Assembly: GCA_964346645.1 (NCBI GenBank)
Contig: CAYFVU010000042.1
Location: forward strand, 1-27,638
Direction of reading: 5' to 3'
DNA length: 27,638 bases
DNA from: CAYFVU01 sp964346645
GTDB taxonomy: Bacteria > Spirochaetota > Spirochaetia > DSM-16054 > Sediminispirochaetaceae
A program made the translations under genes and the position numbers. This document shows, in pieces, positions 23,378 through 27,638 of this stretch (positions are counted from its first letter, which is position 1; each line of letters opens with the position of its first letter). A model generated the notes under the pieces. The model was not told the DNA's origin. It saw nothing but the letters and a program-made list of their open reading frames with translations, and made no database searches.

Positions 23378-23406
23378 TTGTAATAGATCGAAGCTTTGGT
23401 TACTAT
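23378..23406 (+). promoter_or_regulatory. Promoter of the homocysteine biosynthesis cluster
   Basis: TTGTAA (23378-23383), 17-base spacer and TACTAT (23401-23406). The expected start near 23413 leaves a ~25-nt leader before the ATG at 23438. The leader is too short for a riboswitch. Confidence 0.5.
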
Positions 23407-23437
23407 GTGTCGAAACACCGAAGCGTGGAGAGCAGTA

Positions 23438-24640
23438 ATGAAGAGCTACGAAGATATCAACGAAAGAATAGCCTCCGGCAAGGCAATGGTTCTTACCGCG
23501 GAAGAGGTGATCGACTACGCGGAAAAACACGGCGAGGAAAAGACGGCCGAAGAGGTAGATGTGGTCACGACCGCGACATTCGGCCCCATGTGCTCATCCG
23601 GCGCCTTTCTCAACTTCGGCCACAGCGAGCCGAAGATCCGCATGACCGAGGCCTGGATCGACGACGTTCCCGCCTACTCGGGCATTGCCGCGGTGGACCT
23701 CTACATAGGCGCCACCCAGCTGCGTCACTACGACTCGGCGAACATCTACTACCCCGGAGACTTTCTCTTCGGCGGTGGTCACGTCATCGAGAAGCTCGTG
23801 GCGGGCGAGGAGTGTTCGCTCTTCGCGCTAAGCTACGGGACCGACGATTATCCGCGCCGCGAGATTCGCACGAACTTTACCATAAGGGATCTGAACCAGG
23901 CGATCATGGTAAATCCCCGCAACTGCTACCAGAACTACAACGTAGCGACGAACATATCGAACCGTACGATCTACACTTATCTCGGCAAATTGAAGCCGAA
24001 GATGGAGAATCTCACCTACTCCTCTGCGGGGCAGCTCTCACCGCTGCTGAACGATCCCTTCTACCGGACGATCGGTATCGGCACCTCGGTGTGGCTCGCC
24101 GGTGCGCGGGGCATCGTCTACGGCGAGGGGACACAGCACACCTCCGCAGTGCAGAGGAGCGAGAACGGAGTGCCCTCCGAAGGGGCCGGCACCCTCGCCC
24201 TCTCGGGAGACATGAAGGAGATGAATCCCGACTACGTGAAGGGCCTGAGTTTGAAGGGCTACGGTGCGTCACTCGCACTCGGCGTCGGTATTCCCATCCC
24301 GATCCTCGATGCAGAGATGCTGCGCCACACACTCGTCAGGGACGAGGAGATATTCGCCGAGGTCATCGACTATTCGGAAGACTACCCTCAGAAAACGGGG
24401 AGGGTAATTGCAAAGGTCAATTACGGGGAGCTGAGAACAGGCAAGGTGGAGATCGACGGAAAGGAGGTCTCGGTCTCCTCGATGTCCTCCTACTCGAAGG
24501 CACAGAGCATCGCCGAGATCCTGAAAGAAGAGATTCGCTCCGGTGATTTTCAGATCAGCAAGCCGTCGAGGAGTCTTCCCCAAAACAAGACCATGGGTTC
24601 CCTGACCATCCACGAGGACGAGGGGAGGGAGAAGAGATGA
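23438..24640 (+). CDS. DUF39 homocysteine biosynthesis protein (L-aspartate semialdehyde sulfurtransferase)
   Basis: 400 residues from the ATG at 23438 (GGAG 8 bases upstream). The DUF39 family, with a NIL-ferredoxin partner, makes homocysteine from aspartate semialdehyde and sulfide, as shown in methanogenic archaea. Family features: YEDINERIASGKAMVLTAEE at the N-terminus, TFGPMCSSGAFLNFGHSEPKI (C52), a GGGHVIEKLVAGE segment (C126 close by), YGTDDYPRRE (about 133-141) and GARGIVYGEGTQH. C163 is a third cysteine. The domain is complete, with no C-terminal CBS pair. It overlaps the NIL-ferredoxin gene (ATGA), and UPF0280 follows. The window holds no metX/metB-type genes. Confidence 0.92.
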   Translation: MKSYEDINERIASGKAMVLTAEEVIDYAEKHGEEKTAEEVDVVTTATFGPMCSSGAFLNFGHSEPKIRMTEAWIDDVPAYSGIAAVDLYIGATQLRHYDSANIYYPGDFLFGGGHVIEKLVAGEECSLFALSYGTDDYPRREIRTNFTIRDLNQAIMVNPRNCYQNYNVATNISNRTIYTYLGKLKPKMENLTYSSAGQLSPLLNDPFYRTIGIGTSVWLAGARGIVYGEGTQHTSAVQRSENGVPSEGAGTLALSGDMKEMNPDYVKGLSLKGYGASLALGVGIPIPILDAEMLRHTLVRDEEIFAEVIDYSEDYPQKTGRVIAKVNYGELRTGKVEIDGKEVSVSSMSSYSKAQSIAEILKEEIRSGDFQISKPSRSLPQNKTMGSLTIHEDEGREKR

Positions 24641-25047
24641 GCTCGAAAAAGATACTTCTGTCATTCGACAAAGATATTTCGGAAAAGCCGGTCGTCTACC
24701 ATCTGGTAAAGGACTATGACCTCATAATAAACATATTTCGGGCCCGCATCACCACCGACGAGCAGGGCTACATGGTCCTCGAGCTCGAGGGAGACGAGGA
24801 CAGGATCGCCGGCGGCATAGAGTTCATCCGCTCCTACGGAGTCGAGGTCAGCGAGGCCGAAAAGGGCCTGCGGTGGAACGAGGAGCTCTGCACCCACTGC
24901 GGCAACTGCATAACCCACTGCCCCACCGGCGCACTCGATTTGACCGAAGAAAAGAGCCGTAAGATCCGCTTCGACTCCGACCTCTGCGTCGAGTGTCTCA
25001 ACTGCATCGAGAACTGCCCCTACGGAGCGCTCAGCTCACTCTTTTAG
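24637..25047 (+). CDS. NIL-domain 2[4Fe-4S] ferredoxin, partner of DUF39
   Basis: 136 residues. The NIL domain (about 4-72), a ferredoxin-like substrate-binding fold also found in methionine ABC transporter ATPases, is followed by two [4Fe-4S] motifs: CTHCGNCITHCP and CVECLNCIENCP. In methanogens this protein works with DUF39 to supply reducing power and/or sulfur for homocysteine formation. The ATG overlaps the DUF39 stop by 4 bases (ATGA), so translation is coupled. UPF0280 begins 7 bases after its stop. Confidence 0.95.
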   Translation: MSSKKILLSFDKDISEKPVVYHLVKDYDLIINIFRARITTDEQGYMVLELEGDEDRIAGGIEFIRSYGVEVSEAEKGLRWNEELCTHCGNCITHCPTGALDLTEEKSRKIRFDSDLCVECLNCIENCPYGALSSLF

Positions 25048-25054
25048 AGAAGCC

Positions 25055-26005
25055 ATGACCTCGAATGATACAGGAGCCTTCGGACGTAGGCGCAGGTTTT
25101 GCCCTTTCTCCTTCAGGGGAGCTCATTACCGATACTCCTGCAGCGGCGCGGCGCCGGCAGAGTCCGCTGTCCCCAATCGAACCGGTCCCGAGCTCGTTCC
25201 CACCGATTATATTCCCCGCCGACTACGTTCTCTCCGCCTGGAGCTCGAGCGCTATATAGGGAGATTCCCGGAGTTCGGCAGGAGCCTCGCTCCACTGGGC
25301 AGATGGGATCCCCTGCCCTACGACCCTCCCGAATCCGCCCTCCGCATGCACCGGGCATCTCTCGCGACGCTGGGCCTCGCGAAGGCAAGCGCCGGTCGGG
25401 AAGAAACGGAGACCGAAACTGCGGGCGGAGCAGCCGGATCAAGCAGAACCGGCGGTGGAATCGCGCCGGTCGGCCCCATGGCGGCGGTGGCGGGGACCTT
25501 TGCCGAGCTCGCCATGGAGGCCGCCCTCTCGGCCTTCAACGAAGGGGGAGCGGATCCGGCGGCGGCGGACGTGGTGGTCGAGAACGGCGGCGACATCGTG
25601 ATGCAGCTGAACAGACCTCTGATCGTCGCGCTCTTCGTCGGCACCGACTCACCCTTCTCCGGCCTCGCCTTCCGCTTCGAGGGCGACGGAAAGCGCAAGG
25701 CGGTCTGCTCCTCCTCCGGACGGATGGGCCACTCGCTCAGCTTCGGCCACTGCGAGCTCGCCGCTGTCTTCTCCTCCGACGCCGCCCTCGCCGACGCGGC
25801 GGCCACCGCCCTCTGCAACTCCATCCGCTCCGCCGGGCATATTGAGGAGCGCCTGAACGATATAGTCGGGTTCGAAGGCATCGATGGAGCCGTTGTGATA
25901 TTCGGGAAACAACTCGGCCGGGCGGGAGCAGTCCCCGAGATAGTGCGCCACCGTGATCCGGAGCTCGGCGCAAAGATAAGCAGAGATCCGCAGGCCCGAT
26001 TATGA
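25055..26005 (+). CDS. UPF0280 (COG2122) ApbE-like protein
   Basis: 316 residues. The ApbE-like core includes GPMAAVAGTFAELAMEAAL, ADVVVENGGDIVMQLNRP, and SSSGRMGHSLSFGHCELAAVFSSDAALADAAATALCN. These segments define UPF0280, a relative of flavin transferases that was genetically linked to homocysteine biosynthesis in Methanosarcina together with DUF39 and NIL-ferredoxin. Its chemical role is unsettled. The N-terminal ~110 residues are Arg- and Pro-rich and include a low-complexity ETETETAGGAAG segment. The ATG at 25055 lies 7 bases after the ferredoxin stop. It is the last gene of the cluster. Confidence 0.9.
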   Translation: MTSNDTGAFGRRRRFCPFSFRGAHYRYSCSGAAPAESAVPNRTGPELVPTDYIPRRLRSLRLELERYIGRFPEFGRSLAPLGRWDPLPYDPPESALRMHRASLATLGLAKASAGREETETETAGGAAGSSRTGGGIAPVGPMAAVAGTFAELAMEAALSAFNEGGADPAAADVVVENGGDIVMQLNRPLIVALFVGTDSPFSGLAFRFEGDGKRKAVCSSSGRMGHSLSFGHCELAAVFSSDAALADAAATALCNSIRSAGHIEERLNDIVGFEGIDGAVVIFGKQLGRAGAVPEIVRHRDPELGAKISRDPQARL

Positions 26006-26050
26006 GAAGCCTCTTTTCTTTCTCTCTGTTTCTCGAAAATGAGAGTTTAT

Positions 26051-26281
26051 TTAGAAATTTGCAAAAACCGACATATCTTCTTGTAGCCGAAATCGCAATT
26101 TAGTACCGTGACTTCCATGGAACCGGTGTTGGATGTAGATTTTCGTATCCAGGATGACGTTGGTATATTCTCCATAAAGGGGAGTGTAGAAATCTTTCTC
26201 GCCGATCAGCTCCGGATTGGGCATCTTCATCAGTCTACAGTTGCGATACGAGAAACAGGTCGAGTTCCGCTTCTGCTGCAT
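26051..26281 (-). CDS. Possible small protein or fragment, unknown
   Basis: A 76-residue minus-strand frame in the 326-base interval between UPF0280 and the next gene. In its first ~55 codons third positions are mostly G or C, as in real genes here, while the last codons lie in AT-rich sequence. The frame is open further upstream without a usable start, so it may be the tail of a lost gene. Sequence such as MKMPNPELIGEKDFYTPLYGEY suggests a soluble protein, but I recognise no family and there is no convincing ribosome site. A plus-strand frame (26108-26323) overlaps it; apart from these two candidate frames I see nothing else in this interval. Confidence 0.3.
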   Translation of the reverse strand: MQQKRNSTCFSYRNCRLMKMPNPELIGEKDFYTPLYGEYTNVILDTKIYIQHRFHGSHGTKLRFRLQEDMSVFANF

Positions 26282-26331
26282 GTCCGAGAACGTCCACCTC
26301 GTGTTCGATTGAACTATGGATAGTATACGTC

Positions 26332-27531
26332 ATGGCAGAGAAGTTAACCACACACGAGTCTCAACAGAGAAGGAACCCCATCATTACCATAGCGGGGAAC
26401 TATCTCCTCACGGATGTGGGACAGAAGTACTGTACCCAACGGTCCATTCCCGTGCGTGACATTCGTACCTACGATGGAAACCAGGGCACCGGTTTCGTCT
26501 GGCAGCAGTTCGATCCCGACCTCACCATGAAGTTCGTATCGCACGGTCTCATTTCCTCCATCCACTTCGCACAGTTCGAGTTCACTGCGCGCAAGTATGA
26601 GTTGTCGGCGATTACCAAATACATCATCTACGGTATACTCCACAAACGCTTCCGTCCCGAACTGAAGGAGCGGCTCAAGAGAACGGGTACCGTCCGCGAG
26701 CTAATAAAGAATGTGCGTCTCGAAAAGGGAATAAATCTGACGGGCCTCTCGAACGAGTGGTATGAGAAGTTCGTGCAGAATCACCGCAGCTTCATAAACA
26801 CGGTGCGCCACAGCCTCTACTACGAACCTGCATCGCGCATAGACTCACGGAGCGACCTCACTCAGGACGATAAGGAGGAACGTAAACGGGATCTAATGGG
26901 ACTCATCAATGCGATCGACCAGGAGACCTGGTTCTTCTTCACCTTTTTCAAGAAGAGCGAGGAGCGGTTACAACTCCTGCAGACCCTCTACAACCTCATC
27001 CTCTCCTACATCGAGCGAATGGCGATTTCCGATTATCTCTCCCTCATCCTTATAGAGCTCGTGCAGTATGCCGAGAAGGCTCACCTGCAGAACCTCGCCG
27101 AGCGCGACACATATCTACGCAACCATCCGGAGGAGCTGCAGGAACGCTTACGGGATCCTCAGTTCCGCGAGCGTCTCGTACAGCGAGCGGAGTATCAGAA
27201 TGAACTCGTCCACCTCGCCTACTCCTTCGACGGGAATCCGCACAATCCCTACCAGAAGACCGAGGTGATCATCTCGATCCGAAATGGAGGGCTGATAGGT
27301 TACAAACGACGCTCGGATATCATCAACAAGCGGCACAAGCACACCAAACAGTCGAGCCTCGGCAGATTCTTCCAGGAGCAAACCGTCAAGGAGTTCAGCT
27401 GCGGCCTCGCTCAACTCTACCTCTCATCGATCGAGCAGGCATGTGCCCAGGAGGATGTCGAGTTCGACACCTCCATTGCACGAGACGAGAAGAACGAGGA
27501 GACCATCACGAGACTCAAGGTCGCACTCTGA
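26332..27531 (+). CDS. Degenerate GHKL-like protein, paralogue of the one at 17469
   Basis: 399 residues, soluble, no named family. It aligns by eye with the 385-residue product of 17469-18626 from residue ~17 to the end, including an N-box-like segment (ISDYLSLILIELVQYAEKA, 232-250) in which E242 is kept but the usual Asn is Y246. The G1 position reads ISIRNGGLIG, resembling IVIRNNVKL in the protein at 14429. The central part (about 107-225) is predominantly helical and charged. It is monocistronic here, about 7 kb from the partner-switching island, and weakly supplied with ribosome-binding sequence. Probably a regulatory or scaffold protein without ATPase activity. Confidence 0.8.
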   Translation: MAEKLTTHESQQRRNPIITIAGNYLLTDVGQKYCTQRSIPVRDIRTYDGNQGTGFVWQQFDPDLTMKFVSHGLISSIHFAQFEFTARKYELSAITKYIIYGILHKRFRPELKERLKRTGTVRELIKNVRLEKGINLTGLSNEWYEKFVQNHRSFINTVRHSLYYEPASRIDSRSDLTQDDKEERKRDLMGLINAIDQETWFFFTFFKKSEERLQLLQTLYNLILSYIERMAISDYLSLILIELVQYAEKAHLQNLAERDTYLRNHPEELQERLRDPQFRERLVQRAEYQNELVHLAYSFDGNPHNPYQKTEVIISIRNGGLIGYKRRSDIINKRHKHTKQSSLGRFFQEQTVKEFSCGLAQLYLSSIEQACAQEDVEFDTSIARDEKNEETITRLKVAL

Positions 27532-27545
27532 TTTTCGACGAAATT

Positions 27546-27594
27546 CGGCGGGAGGCTACTCCCGCCGATTCAAGTCGGGAGGCTACTCCCGCCG
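27546..27594 (+). repeat. Two hairpin-forming 19-bp direct repeats
   Basis: The 19-base unit CGGGAGGCTACTCCCGCCG occurs at 27549-27567 and 27576-27594 with a 27-base period. Each copy folds on itself: CGGCGGGA (27546-27553) with TCCCGCCG (27560-27567) around loop GGCTAC, and CGGGA (27576-27580) with TCCCG (27587-27591) around the same loop. The element sits between a stop at 27531 and a likely start at 27629. No T-tract follows, so it may be a repeat family or mRNA-stabilising structure as well as a terminator. Confidence 0.6.
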
Positions 27595-27628
27595 GCCGAA
27601 TATCGTCAGCAAGAAGAGAAAGAGGTTT

Positions 27629-27638
27629 ATGAAGTCGA
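27629..27638 (+). CDS. Possible start of the next gene, cut by the window edge
   Basis: ATGAAGTCGA begins after a purine-rich AAAGAGG at a spacing of 4 bases. Only three codons (Met-Lys-Ser) are visible, so nothing can be said about the product. Confidence 0.3.

Noticed and set aside
23251..23437. SAM or methionine riboswitch upstream of the homocysteine cluster
   Set aside because: A good promoter lies only about 30 bases before the ATG, leaving no room for a structured leader, and no riboswitch consensus or terminator was seen.
27546..27594. CRISPR-like repeat at the right edge
   Set aside because: Only two copies, self-complementary, with an 8-base spacer; no array and no cas genes in the window.

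Overview
This looks like a GC-rich chromosome segment from an anaerobic bacterium, most likely a free-living spirochaete. The taxonomic call is an inference. It rests on the membrane pyrophosphatase, the DUF39 / NIL-ferredoxin / UPF0280 sulfur cluster, the SpoIIE/RsbW/STAS partner-switching proteins and a loose lipobox; there is no rRNA or other marker in the window. No tRNA, rRNA, CRISPR array or insertion sequence was seen.

Layout. (1) 1-1660: a visibly more AT-rich accessory patch with an intact MntA/HepT toxin-antitoxin pair, followed by fragments of other modules: an AbiEi-like stub and, on the minus strand, the tail of a nucleotidyltransferase overlapping a shortened HEPN gene. (2) 1652-7732: housekeeping and small genes: a Cys-rich small protein, K+-dependent membrane pyrophosphatase (hppA), an unknown protein with an internal duplication, hflX, a DUF2784 membrane protein, an unknown protein overlapping its 3' end, and a twin-CBS protein ending in a strong hairpin. 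(3) 7985-13947: a tightly overlapping tetR-hlyD-ATPase-ATPase-permease-permease operon with the order of E. coli cecR-ybhGFSR. It contains a 100-N scaffold gap that looks artefactual, because the two flanks share an exact 55-bp overlap and merging them restores one reading frame. (4) 13986-19558: fxsA plus a partner-switching signalling island: a GHKL-like protein, a TM-HAMP-GAF-SpoIIE phosphatase, and a minus-strand operon STAS / RsbW-like ATPase / degenerate GHKL-like protein. (5) 19659-23250: pcm, an XRE regulator, a CBS-CBS-HATPase / DRTGG / PHP operon, and a CheY-like receiver. (6) 23438-26005: a three-gene cluster for homocysteine formation from aspartate semialdehyde (DUF39, NIL-2[4Fe-4S], UPF0280). 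(7) 26332-27531: a paralogue of the degenerate GHKL-like protein, then two copies of a hairpin-forming repeat and probably the first codons of another gene.

The most interesting content is the signalling island. One phosphatase, one STAS antagonist and two intact RsbW/RsbT-type ATPases lie within a few kilobases of three mutually homologous proteins whose C-terminal domain resembles a GHKL ATPase. In all three the usual D-x-G-x-G nucleotide loop is absent, and in two the N-box Asn is also replaced. They may be pseudo-kinase scaffolds or sensors in a spirochaetal partner-switching pathway.
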